In this document: piece by piece, positions 56,396-64,000 of the stretch | How positions within the stretch are numbered: position 1 is the first letter of the stretch | Layout of the letters: each line of letters opens with the position of its first letter | Assembly (NCBI RefSeq): GCF_003202755.1 | Contig: NZ_QGLK01000004.1 | Coordinates: 481,690 to 545,689, forward strand | Origin: Bifidobacterium asteroides | Lineage (GTDB): Bacteria; Actinomycetota; Actinomycetes; Actinomycetales; Bifidobacteriaceae | Direction: 5' to 3' | Length of the DNA stretch: 64,000 bases | Notes under the pieces: model-generated | Told to the model about the DNA's origin: nothing | The model's database searches: none | The model's input: only the letters and a program-made list of their open reading frames with translations | Program-made: the position numbers and the translations under genes

Positions 56396-57679
56396 TTAAC
56401 CTTTTTGGGCTGCTTGATCTGTTGCCTTGACGATATCCTTTGGCCCGCCCTTACCAGAGAGCATATTGACCACGCCGGTATTCAACGCATTACCGACATT
56501 CTGTCCGAATTGCGTATCAAGCCAAAGAGACATGGAAGACGCCTTAGCATACACAGCCAAGACTTCTTGCAGAGTCGGATTATCAACAGCGCTCCTCGCA
56601 TCCTTAGCCGCAGGAATAGACGAGAAAGCTTTGTAGTACTCCTCTTGGTTATCCTTATTCACTATAAAGTCAAGGAAGTCTACACATTCTTTAGGCGCGT
56701 TGACCGAGCACGCGTATCCGTCGCTACCGCCCATCATGGCTGATTGATCACCTGCTCCACCCGACACATCGGGAAACGCAAAGAATCCTAAATCATCCAT
56801 TTTCCCATTGGGCGCCAGATCCATCATATTCATAGGCTCCCAACTCCCCATCAACTCCATTGCAGCTTTATGATTGGCCAAGAGACCAGCCGAAGAATTG
56901 GCTCCTTGTGCTGCAGACGTCGTCAGGAATCCCTCATTAAAGGGGGATGTCTTGGCAAGTTCATCAAGATCTTGTCCAGCCTTAGTCCAACATTTATCTT
57001 CAAACTTTTTCGTCTTGACAGTCGAATTGAAGGTAGCCGGTGCACACTCACGCAAAGCAAACCAGTACCAATAGTGAGCAGCCGGCCAAGCATCTTTGGC
57101 ACCCAAAGCGATCGGGGCAATACCAGCGTCCTTCAGTTTCTGTACAGCTTGGCTAAACTCAGCCATGTTGGCAGGGGGTTGTTCTATACCTGCCTGTTTG
57201 AAGAGATCCCTGGAATAGAAGAAACCCCCGGGGGAAAGCATAACCGGCACGCCGTATTGCTTACCCTGGACCTTTTGAACAGACAGAGTATCGCTGAGAC
57301 GGGACTGTACCGATTTGGACAACTTATCGCTCAGATCCATGACCTGACCAGCTTCAACCATGTCGGACAATTTCTGACCGCCCCTAGACAAAAAGACATC
57401 CGGCGCAGAACTGGAATCCTGCATGGCTGTTTGAAGCTTGCCATCATAATCTTCTGTCTGAATTGCTTGTACCTTCACTGTCACATTGGGATGCTTCTTC
57501 TCGAACTTACGAGCGAGATTTTCCTGATATGCTTTGCCTGATGCAGTCGTGGAAATATGCCAGAAATTTAATGTGACCTTGCCATCTTTACCCGCATGAT
57601 CCGAACCTCCACAAGCTCCAAGTGAAAGAACGGTTACGCAAGTCAGTAAAGCCGCTCCAATTGTTTTTACTCTCATCAT
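56396..57679 (-). CDS. Carbohydrate ABC transporter solute-binding lipoprotein
   Basis: 427 residues. Signal peptide with lipobox LGAC (LTCVTVLSLGACGGSDHAG), then a family 1 sugar-binding domain (KVTLNFWHISTTASGKAYQE, AIPIALGAKDAWPAAHYWYW-like block). First gene of the leftward cassette, so the most strongly expressed. Two adjacent ATGs (57679, 57676) follow GGGGAG. Confidence 0.93.
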   Translation of the reverse strand: MMRVKTIGAALLTCVTVLSLGACGGSDHAGKDGKVTLNFWHISTTASGKAYQENLARKFEKKHPNVTVKVQAIQTEDYDGKLQTAMQDSSSAPDVFLSRGGQKLSDMVEAGQVMDLSDKLSKSVQSRLSDTLSVQKVQGKQYGVPVMLSPGGFFYSRDLFKQAGIEQPPANMAEFSQAVQKLKDAGIAPIALGAKDAWPAAHYWYWFALRECAPATFNSTVKTKKFEDKCWTKAGQDLDELAKTSPFNEGFLTTSAAQGANSSAGLLANHKAAMELMGSWEPMNMMDLAPNGKMDDLGFFAFPDVSGGAGDQSAMMGGSDGYACSVNAPKECVDFLDFIVNKDNQEEYYKAFSSIPAAKDARSAVDNPTLQEVLAVYAKASSMSLWLDTQFGQNVGNALNTGVVNMLSGKGGPKDIVKATDQAAQKG

Positions 57680-57845
57680 GCTCCCCTTAAACAGGGATCC
57701 TTTCCTGATCAAACGACACTGTTCACGATCGGTTACTTCACACCTTTGTATTGTTCCGCAACTCAGCTAGAACAATCACTACGGCCTGTCCCCCCAAGAC
57801 GGCCCAAGGGATACCAGCCCGTTCATCACTTCCTTTCGAAAAGAA

Positions 57846-57872
57846 TACCGAAAAAACCTTTTCTTTTCGGTA
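57846..57872. promoter_or_regulatory. Candidate LacI-family operator 1
   Basis: 9-bp arms TACCGAAAA and TTTTCGGTA, spaced by nine bases, in the divergent region between the sugar cassette and its regulator. Shares the half-site TTTCG/CGAAA with the second candidate. Confidence 0.45.
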
Positions 57873-57965
57873 CTTGATAATATAACCGTCAACAAGGTTG
57901 TTGTCAAAACGATGATTAACTTAGTTTCTGAGCAGATATTAATAAAATCCCAATGCAGCAGCCTA

Positions 57966-57986
57966 TTTCGCTAAACGAAAGTTTCG
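57966..57986. promoter_or_regulatory. Candidate LacI-family operator 2 (three half-sites)
   Basis: TTTCG-CTAAA-CGAAA-G-TTTCG: alternating half-sites about 50 bases before the regulator start, so probably autoregulatory. The rest of the 325-base divergent region (57713-58037) shows no gene. Confidence 0.45.
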
Positions 57987-58037
57987 AGTATACTGTGTTG
58001 TGACCATCTGAAACGTCTTTGTGGGGGCTGTTCCGAC

Positions 58038-59057
58038 ATGCTTAAGGAAAATGTTGCCAATACAACGGTACAGTTGTCTGACATTGCTGCGAAAACCGGC
58101 TTTTCGCTCTCTACGGTTTCCAAGGTACTTAATGGACGAAGTGATGTTTCGGAAAGAACACGCCAAACCATAACTGAAGCCATAGAAACATATGGATACC
58201 ACCGCAGGGTCCGCTCCTCCAAGAATCGCAAGCTGATTGAAGTAGTTTTTCAAAAATTTGACAGCCTCTGGTGCCTAGAAATACTGCGTGGCATCCTCAC
58301 CGAAGCCCAGGCTCACGGTCTGAGTGTGATCACTACAGAAAGTGGGGACGAAACGCACCCTGACTCATCCTGGGTCAATGGTGTAATCCACAGACAGCCT
58401 CTCGGCGTTATTCTGATTTTTTCTAATTTGACAGTCAAAGAGACCAAGCTCCTGCACTCATACAACATCAACTATCTGACATTAGACCCATCAGGTACGC
58501 CTTCACCCGATAACATGTCTGTTCAAGCCGACAATTGGACTGGCGGCGTCATAGCAACCAGACATCTTCTGGATCTAGGACACAAACGCATCGGCATTAT
58601 CACCGGGCCCAATCAGATGATGTGTTCAAGGGCTCGTTTTGACGGATATAAGGCTGCATTGAACGAGCATGGGATTCCGCTAGATAGGAAGCTTGTAAGA
58701 GAAGGAGATTTCACAACTCAATGTGGGTACCGGGAAGCTCTGAGCCTACTGAAAGAGCCGAACCCTCCCACGGCAATTTTTGGTGGCTGTGACCTGCAGA
58801 GTATGGGCGTCTACGAAGCAGCCAGAAGAATGAGGATTCGGATTCCGGAAGACCTATCAGTTGTCGGTTTCGACGACATCCAGACCTCCGCTTTTATGGG
58901 ACCAGCCATGACCACTGTTCACCAACCGTTACAGGAGATGGCCGTTATGGCCACGAACATGCTTATCGACAAAGAAAAAGGCACCATAACTAATAATCAA
59001 GTTGTACTACCGACCAGTCTGAAAGTAAGAAACAGCACAGCGCCTGTCGACGCATAA
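58038..59057 (+). CDS. LacI-family transcriptional regulator
   Basis: 339 residues. N-terminal helix-turn-helix and hinge VQLSDIAAKTGFSLSTVSKV followed by LNGRSDVSERTRQTI. Periplasmic-binding-like effector domain to the end (GHKRIGIITGPNQMMCSRAR, VVGFDDIQTSAFMGPAMTTV). Divergent from the GH43/ABC cassette, which it very likely represses until the sugar is present. Confidence 0.94.
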   Translation: MLKENVANTTVQLSDIAAKTGFSLSTVSKVLNGRSDVSERTRQTITEAIETYGYHRRVRSSKNRKLIEVVFQKFDSLWCLEILRGILTEAQAHGLSVITTESGDETHPDSSWVNGVIHRQPLGVILIFSNLTVKETKLLHSYNINYLTLDPSGTPSPDNMSVQADNWTGGVIATRHLLDLGHKRIGIITGPNQMMCSRARFDGYKAALNEHGIPLDRKLVREGDFTTQCGYREALSLLKEPNPPTAIFGGCDLQSMGVYEAARRMRIRIPEDLSVVGFDDIQTSAFMGPAMTTVHQPLQEMAVMATNMLIDKEKGTITNNQVVLPTSLKVRNSTAPVDA

Positions 59058-59479
59058 CCGCGATAAAGGTACGAATGCAAGTTTAAACAATAAGCTATCG
59101 CCGGAATCTACCATGGAGTTGTAAAAATCATATCCTTCTAGCACTACTCCCGAATTAACGCGCACCGTTTTTCAATTCTTATAACTTTATCTATCGCCCG
59201 GATTTTTAAACATCACAAGCAACCAATATATGTTGCAAGCACATCAGTAAAACATTACCAATGCCGGTTGCACCTGTGGGGTTAGCATTGATGGTAGCCC
59301 TAACTTAGCCATTTCTTGCCGCGATCCGCGGCAGTCTTTGAAACAACAATTCAGCTTTTCAGTATCTGAATATAACCCACATCTCGAGCAGGGTGCATAG
59401 ATACCAAATTCAGGCGAATTGAACGATAAATACGGCTATCAATCAATAGGGGTTGCTGTTCCAGCCCGCATTTAACACA
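59058..59479. other. Gene-free stretch between the LacI-type and TetM-like genes
   Basis: 422 bases, AT-rich on its left half. Contains a GC-rich hairpin (TGCCGCG-ATC-CGCGGCA at 59317-59333) that may end one of the two convergent transcripts. No gene seen. Confidence 0.5.
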
Positions 59480-61444
59480 TCAATGCCCAGCCATGCTTGG
59501 CAAATGCATGAAATCCTCCACGCAGTTCCATTTGACCGTATACCCAGCGCCATGAGCGCAGAAGACCGAATCTGGGGTATTGTCCAGATCAGCCTCAGGG
59601 TCGTAACCTATGTCAGCCACCACCGCATCCTGATCATGACAGGGTCGGTACCCATCCACCGAGCATGACAGATGACCCTGACCATGAGTGTAAGCACTGA
59701 GACGAATGGCATAGTCACGCATATACGAGACCGGCGCCCGCCCCTCCAGATCCACAATGTCATGTGAACCATGAGGGGATCCCAGCTGACCGCCCATCCC
59801 AGCTATGTCGGACATGGCATGCCCCAGAGACTCACGTGGCAGACTCAAACGGAACCGATACCAGGGCTCAAGTAAAAGACTCCGGGCTTTCATCAGTCCC
59901 TGTCGAATTGCCCGGTAGGTAGCCTGTCTAAAATCACCACCATCGGTGTGTTTCAAGTGTGCACGCCCATCCAGCAGAGTGATCCGCATGTCTGTGATAG
60001 GCGATCCGGTCAGCACTCCAAGGTGTTCCTTCTCTTGTAGATGAGTCATGATCAAACGCTGCCAGTTTCCATCAAGCCGATCACGACTGCATGAGCTTGC
60101 GAAGCTCAGGCCGGAGCCCAATTCAGTAGGTTCCAGCAGCAGGTGGACCTCAGCATAGTGACGGAGGGGCTCAAAATGCCCTACCCCCTCCACAGGAGCC
60201 TGGATGGTCTCCCTGTAGAGGATCTCACCCTGATTAAAGTCCACTTCCAGTCCAAAACGACGACGGAGCTCCTCACGGATCACCTCCAGCTCGACCGGAC
60301 CCATGATCTGTAACTGTATCTGCTGCAACTGCGGCACCCAGGACACATGCAGCATAGGTTCCTCATCCTGCAAAAGCTTCAGGGCCTCCAGAATCCTGTG
60401 CAAGTTCTGATTCTGGGACCTTACAGCGTAAGTAAGCACAGGCTCCAAGGCCGGCCTGCCCAAGTCCGGCTCTACACCCAGACCCTCCCCAGGATAGGTC
60501 ATCTCCAGCCCGGTTGCGGCTACAATATCTCCTGCATGCGCCATGTTCGTCAGCAGATAGCCGTCGCCCGAATAAAGACGCAGCTGATCAATACGTCCAC
60601 CATTACCATCCGTCTTTCCCTCAGTTTTTTGATAATCGAGCAAGTCATCCATCGGGGTTTTGACTGGAAGATTGCCTCCTGTCACTTTCAGCCAGGTTAG
60701 CCGACTATGACTGCGGTCATGAGAAACACGATAGACACGAGCGCCAAATTGCTCGTTGTATTTCGGTGTTCTAGTCAAGGTTTCCAAACCATCAAGCAGG
60801 GCGTCAATTCCTTCAAGATGTAAGGCTGAGCCGCGGAATGCAGGAAAGAGCAGTCGCCGGGCCACGAGGCTCTTCAAGGTCTGCTTGCTCAGATAGCCTG
60901 CCTCCAGATACTCGTCCATGGCGCCCTCATCCAACAGTGCCAGATCCTCCGGATCAGCTGCCTCTGGTCCATCTCCGAACTCTAGACAACCAGGCGACCA
61001 GTGCTGTCGGCAGGCCTCTAAAAGAACCCCTGGATCGGCTCCTGGTGCATCCGTCTTGTTGACAAAGAGAAAGGTCGGTATGCCATGGGCATCCAGGAGT
61101 CGCCAGAGAGTGTCGGTATAACCTTCCGGACCCATTCGTGCATCCATTACTAGAATCACATAGTCCAGCACTGACAGGGCCCGTTCCATACCAGCAGCGA
61201 AATCCACATGCCCAGGGGTGTCCAAGATGGTCAAATCCAGATCCCGATATCGAAGTCTTGCTGGCTTGACCATAATGGTGATCCCTCGGCGGCGTTCGGT
61301 CTCGTCAGTGTCCAGAAAGGCGTCCCCATGATCCACTCTGCCAAGCCGTCTGATATTCCCTGCGCGGTAAAGCATGGCTTCGGACAATGTGGTCTTGCCA
61401 GCGTCTACATGAGCCAGCAACCCAACCACAAGCCTCTTAGCCAT
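59480..61444 (-). CDS. TetM/TetW-like ribosomal-protection GTPase
   Basis: 654 residues, EF-G paralogue. GTPase motifs: G1 LAHVDAGKTTLSEAM, G2 region ERRRGITIMV, G3 LDTPGHVDF, G4 FVNKTDAPG. The EF-G-like domains III-V follow, and the C-terminus ends GYTVKWNCVEDFMHL, as in distant TetM-like proteins. Classical TetM relatives expel tetracycline from the A site; this divergent chromosomal type may protect against another inhibitor or have a housekeeping role. Start six bases after AGGAG. No attenuator or leader peptide recognised in the 128 bases upstream. Confidence 0.85.
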   Translation of the reverse strand: MAKRLVVGLLAHVDAGKTTLSEAMLYRAGNIRRLGRVDHGDAFLDTDETERRRGITIMVKPARLRYRDLDLTILDTPGHVDFAAGMERALSVLDYVILVMDARMGPEGYTDTLWRLLDAHGIPTFLFVNKTDAPGADPGVLLEACRQHWSPGCLEFGDGPEAADPEDLALLDEGAMDEYLEAGYLSKQTLKSLVARRLLFPAFRGSALHLEGIDALLDGLETLTRTPKYNEQFGARVYRVSHDRSHSRLTWLKVTGGNLPVKTPMDDLLDYQKTEGKTDGNGGRIDQLRLYSGDGYLLTNMAHAGDIVAATGLEMTYPGEGLGVEPDLGRPALEPVLTYAVRSQNQNLHRILEALKLLQDEEPMLHVSWVPQLQQIQLQIMGPVELEVIREELRRRFGLEVDFNQGEILYRETIQAPVEGVGHFEPLRHYAEVHLLLEPTELGSGLSFASSCSRDRLDGNWQRLIMTHLQEKEHLGVLTGSPITDMRITLLDGRAHLKHTDGGDFRQATYRAIRQGLMKARSLLLEPWYRFRLSLPRESLGHAMSDIAGMGGQLGSPHGSHDIVDLEGRAPVSYMRDYAIRLSAYTHGQGHLSCSVDGYRPCHDQDAVVADIGYDPEADLDNTPDSVFCAHGAGYTVKWNCVEDFMHLPSMAGH

Positions 61445-61572
61445 ACCCAACTCCTCTTCGATCAGTTGCTCGGTCCGGTTTTACCTTACTCGTCAGGATC
61501 CATACGCCCGATTAGATCCTATTGCTGATTCGGCAACGGGTTGAAGACCAGCGCCCGATGATCTTCCAGTGG

Positions 61573-62394
61573 TCATCCCACTGCCACCGCCTGGTAGGTT
61601 AAGTCGTGGATGGTTCTGCCGGCCTGCATACCTTTGCGCTCGAAATTAGTGACGATACGACCCTCGAACCGCTTCGACTCGACAAAGTCCCCATGAGGCA
61701 TATCTTCAGCCATGGCGGCCGTCCCCTTGCCCACATGGCCCAGAGGCAGCCTAACTGTTCTATCGCCCAAATTGCGCAGACCTGGATGGTTATCCAGCAC
61801 CTCGTGTACATGCAGGGCATAGTCCTCAATGTCTGTGGCTATTCGCCAGAGCCCTCCCACTTGCAAGCATGGCACCACCGCATCGGCCAGGGCAGGTTGA
61901 ATCAACCGACGTTTGTGATGCTTAGTTTTGGGCCAGGGATCGGGAAAGAAAGTCCAGAGCTCGTCGACCAGGTTCACAGCCAAGTGCTCTAGCAGATCCG
62001 GGGCATTTACCTGGGCCAACCTCAGGTTGGTCAACCCCTCCTTGCCGGCCATAAGCATAGTGTGGGCCAGACCGGGACGGTAAACTTCCAAAGCCAGGTA
62101 GTTACGCTCAGGATGCCTACGGGCGGCGGCCACGATGTTCTCGCCCTGGCCGGATCCGATTTCAACGGTCAGCGGCGCTCGTCGTCCCCAAATTCGATCA
62201 GCCGCCTCCTGATCCAGTTGCAAATTCTGAGCCACCGACAAGGGGGATCCTTCCCCTCTCGGCAGGTCCAACATGTAAATGCCGGAATAGCGCCTCCAGG
62301 CAGCTTCCAGACGGGAACTGAGCCTGCCGGAACGCAAGACGTATGAGACAATGGTCCTTCGATTGGATTTCTGTGGTTGCTCAGTATTTTTCAC
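61573..62394 (-). CDS. trmB: tRNA (guanine-N7)-methyltransferase
   Basis: Makes m7G46 in tRNA. 273 residues. SAM site LTVEIGSGQGENIVAAARRH; family signature DELWTFFPDPWPKTKHHKRR; C-terminal ESKRFEGRIVTNFERKG. Divergent from galE. Confidence 0.95.
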   Translation of the reverse strand: MKNTEQPQKSNRRTIVSYVLRSGRLSSRLEAAWRRYSGIYMLDLPRGEGSPLSVAQNLQLDQEAADRIWGRRAPLTVEIGSGQGENIVAAARRHPERNYLALEVYRPGLAHTMLMAGKEGLTNLRLAQVNAPDLLEHLAVNLVDELWTFFPDPWPKTKHHKRRLIQPALADAVVPCLQVGGLWRIATDIEDYALHVHEVLDNHPGLRNLGDRTVRLPLGHVGKGTAAMAEDMPHGDFVESKRFEGRIVTNFERKGMQAGRTIHDLTYQAVAVG

Positions 62395-62455
62395 CCTTCA
62401 TGTATATCCTAAATTCGGCTGTCTTATGGACCGTGACGTGTTCGTCTCCGTGATA

Positions 62456-62501
62456 TACTCAAATTGAAACAAAATAGAACATTTTTACTCAAAATTGAAC
62501 A
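62456..62501. promoter_or_regulatory. Two 16-bp direct repeats, period 30 bp, before galE
   Basis: TACTCAAATTGAAACA at 62456-62471 and TACTCAAAATTGAACA at 62486-62501, exactly 30 bp apart (about three helical turns). In the divergent trmB/galE region; candidate regulator-binding sites. Confidence 0.45.
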
Positions 62502-62539
62502 TGACCGCGTCTGCGGTTTTGGATAGGAAAGGCATGCAG

Positions 62540-63550
62540 ATGTCAGTTTTGGTTACAGGCGGCTGCGGATACATCGGCGCCCATGTGGTTCACGCCCTGC
62601 AGGAGGCCGGCAAGGAGGTCGTCGTGGTCGATGACCTCAGCTACGGAAAGCCCGACCGGATCGGCAATGCGAGGCTTTATGGCGCCGACGTGGCTGCACC
62701 TGGCGCCGATCAGCGCCTGGCTGAGATCATTGAGAAGAACAAGGTCGACTCGGTCATCCACTTCGCCGCCCGCAAGCAGGTGGGCGAGTCGGTGGAGAAG
62801 CCCATCTGGTACTACCGGCAGAACCTGAACGGCATGATCAACGTCCTGTCCGCCATGGCAAAGACCAACGCCAAGAAGCTGGTCTTCTCCAGCTCGGCCG
62901 CAACATACGGCGAGCCTCCGGTCGACGTGGTCCCTGAGGACGTGCAGCCCATGGTCCCCATCAACCCTTATGGCCAGACCAAGCTGGTCGGCGAGTGGAT
63001 GGCGCGGGCCTGCGAGCAGCCTTACGGCATCCGCTTCTGCGCCCTGCGCTACTTCAACGTGGCCGGCTGCGGACCCGTCAGCCTGGAGGATCCGGCGGTC
63101 CTCAATCTGATCCCCATGCTCTTCGACAGGCTGCGTCAGGGCAAGGCACCCGCCATCTTCGGCGATGACTACCCCACCCCCGACGGCACCTGCGTGCGTG
63201 ACTACATCCACGTCTCCGACCTGGCTGACGCCCACATCGCCGCCCTGGACTACCTGGATCGCGATCAGCGTCGCTATGATGCCTTCAATGTGGGCACCGG
63301 CCAGGGCACATCCGTCCGCCAGATCGTGGACGAGGTCAAGAAGGTGACGGGTCTGCCCTTCACCGAGGCCGTCAAGCCCCGCCGCGCCGGCGACCCGCCA
63401 CACCTGATCGGCGACCCCACCCGGATCAACACCGAGATGGGCTGGCATGCCAAGTACGGGGTCGAGGAGATCGTCGAATCAGCCTGGAAGGCCTGGCAGG
63501 CCAACCCTGCCCACCACATCGACACCGATGGCTGGCAGCAGCAGGACTAG
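62540..63550 (+). CDS. galE: UDP-glucose 4-epimerase
   Basis: Interconverts UDP-glucose and UDP-galactose in the Leloir pathway and supplies precursors for cell-surface glycans. 336 residues. NAD motif VTGGCGYIGAHVVHAL; SSAATYGEPP and YGQTK (YxxxK) catalytic residues; CALRYFNVAGCGPV. Start at MSVLVTGG, seven bases after AAAGG; ATG 62534 and 62495 are alternatives. Followed by two tRNA genes. Confidence 0.96.
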   Translation: MSVLVTGGCGYIGAHVVHALQEAGKEVVVVDDLSYGKPDRIGNARLYGADVAAPGADQRLAEIIEKNKVDSVIHFAARKQVGESVEKPIWYYRQNLNGMINVLSAMAKTNAKKLVFSSSAATYGEPPVDVVPEDVQPMVPINPYGQTKLVGEWMARACEQPYGIRFCALRYFNVAGCGPVSLEDPAVLNLIPMLFDRLRQGKAPAIFGDDYPTPDGTCVRDYIHVSDLADAHIAALDYLDRDQRRYDAFNVGTGQGTSVRQIVDEVKKVTGLPFTEAVKPRRAGDPPHLIGDPTRINTEMGWHAKYGVEEIVESAWKAWQANPAHHIDTDGWQQQD

Positions 63551-63622
63551 GCAGCGACGCGCCGGGGCTTGCATTCCCCCGGCGCTCATGTAAACTTTCC
63601 TCTTGGCTGTTCAAGCAGCCTC

Positions 63623-63696
63623 GGCTCCGTAGCTCAGTTGGTTAGAGCGCCGCCCTGTCACGGCGGAGGTCACCGGTTCAAGTCCGGCCGGAGTCG
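63623..63696 (+). tRNA. tRNA-Asp (GTC)
   Basis: 74 nt. Acceptor GGCTCCG/CGGAGTC, D-arm AGCTCAGTTGGTTAGAGC, anticodon stem CCGCC/GGCGG with GTC, T-arm CCGG-TTCAAGT-CCGG. Discriminator G; CCA not encoded. Confidence 0.95.
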
Positions 63697-63743
63697 CTGG
63701 GAACGGTCTGACCCGGTTTTTCCGGGTCTTTTCGACTGTTCAT

Positions 63744-63819
63744 GGCTCTGTAGCTCAGTTGGTAGAGCGAGCGACTGAAAATCGCTAGGTCAACGGTTCG
63801 ATCCCGCTCGGAGCCACCA
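63744..63819 (+). tRNA. tRNA-Phe (GAA), CCA encoded
   Basis: Acceptor GGCTCTG/CGGAGCC, anticodon loop CTGAAAA with anticodon GAA, T-arm around GGTTCGATC. Discriminator A followed by encoded CCA. 48 bases after tRNA-Asp and probably in the same transcript. Confidence 0.95.
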
Positions 63820-63822
63820 GCC

Positions 63823-63862
63823 ATTAAGCCCCTGAGATTCTTAAGGAATCTAGGGGCTTAAT
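63823..63862 (+). terminator. Terminator after tRNA-Asp/tRNA-Phe
   Basis: 11-bp stem ATTAAGCCCCT/AGGGGCTTAAT with inner AGATTC/GAATCT pairing and a 5-base loop. It begins four bases after the CCA end. Confidence 0.75.
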
Positions 63863-63940
63863 TGATATTTCATGGGCTATAGGAACTAAACGCGTTGTTT
63901 ATGTTGGGGGTTTGGCCTTGTGGCTGTAAGCGTGTTGGGT

Positions 63941-63969
63941 GGTTGTTAATAGGTCGGGTTGTTAATAGG
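63941..63969. repeat. Tandem 13-bp direct repeat at the right edge
   Basis: GGTTGTTAATAGG occurs at 63941-63953 and 63957-63969. The last 39 bases could, on the minus strand, be the end of a frame (IEQERAPLQDPY, then stop), but too little is visible to call a gene. Confidence 0.4.
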
Positions 63970-64000
63970 GGTCTTGCAGGGGTGCCCGTTCCTGTTCGAT

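Noticed and set aside
62543..63448. 301-codon minus-strand frame across galE
   Set aside because: Antisense to galE, which has complete NAD and YxxxK motifs.

Overview
The window reads as a chromosomal segment of a high-GC Gram-positive bacterium, almost certainly a Bifidobacterium (inference). The DapD is of the actinobacterial type, the prfB reading frame has no programmed frameshift, GalE, EttA, oligoribonuclease, DUF3180 and the ProS N-terminus look actinobacterial, and the sugar ABC cassette has no ATPase of its own. Nothing in the window fixes the species. No rRNA, CRISPR array, intact transposase or integrase was found.

Layout. 0-11.4 kb is housekeeping: prfB (cut by the left edge), dapD, gltA, map, an HdeD-like membrane protein, an M13 metallopeptidase, an SSB paralogue behind a structured leader, exonuclease III and proS. 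11.9-14.9 kb is a translationally coupled three-gene ABC exporter of unknown substrate. 15.2-28.8 kb holds a GNAT protein, a Pif1-like helicase with orn, guaB, the overlapping operon prfA-prmC-tsaC-wecA, rpmE, an acetoin/diacetyl reductase, and a patB-like lyase with a frameshifted amino-acid permease, divergent from a DauR-like PAS regulator.

28.8-33.2 kb is an AT-rich accessory region. It has a candidate structured RNA, two small overlapping ORFs, a coiled-coil membrane protein, and a prophage immunity remnant (repressor tail, ImmA/IrrE peptidase, lipoprotein, small basic protein). The remnant lies between a 22-bp tRNA-derived repeat and an intact tRNA-Met(CAT).

33.2-51.9 kb returns to core functions: an oligopeptide-binding lipoprotein with an ECF S-component, ettA-tesB, then a long leftward run (AI-2E protein, membrane glycosyltransferase, ABC pair, dacB, tilS, hpt, ftsH, a degenerate folB-folK fusion, DUF3180) and a divergent second glycosyltransferase.

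51.9-59.4 kb, next to tRNA-Glu, is a lower-GC carbohydrate cassette: GH43 glycosidase, two permeases, a solute-binding lipoprotein and a divergent LacI regulator. The likely pathway is import of a pentose-containing oligosaccharide and its intracellular hydrolysis, using a shared ATPase encoded elsewhere. 59.5-64 kb has a TetM-like ribosomal-protection GTPase, trmB, galE and tRNA-Asp/tRNA-Phe. The strongest candidates for undescribed biology are the structured RNA at 29.5 kb, the SSB leader RNA, the three-gene exporter and the catalytically eroded FolBK fusion.
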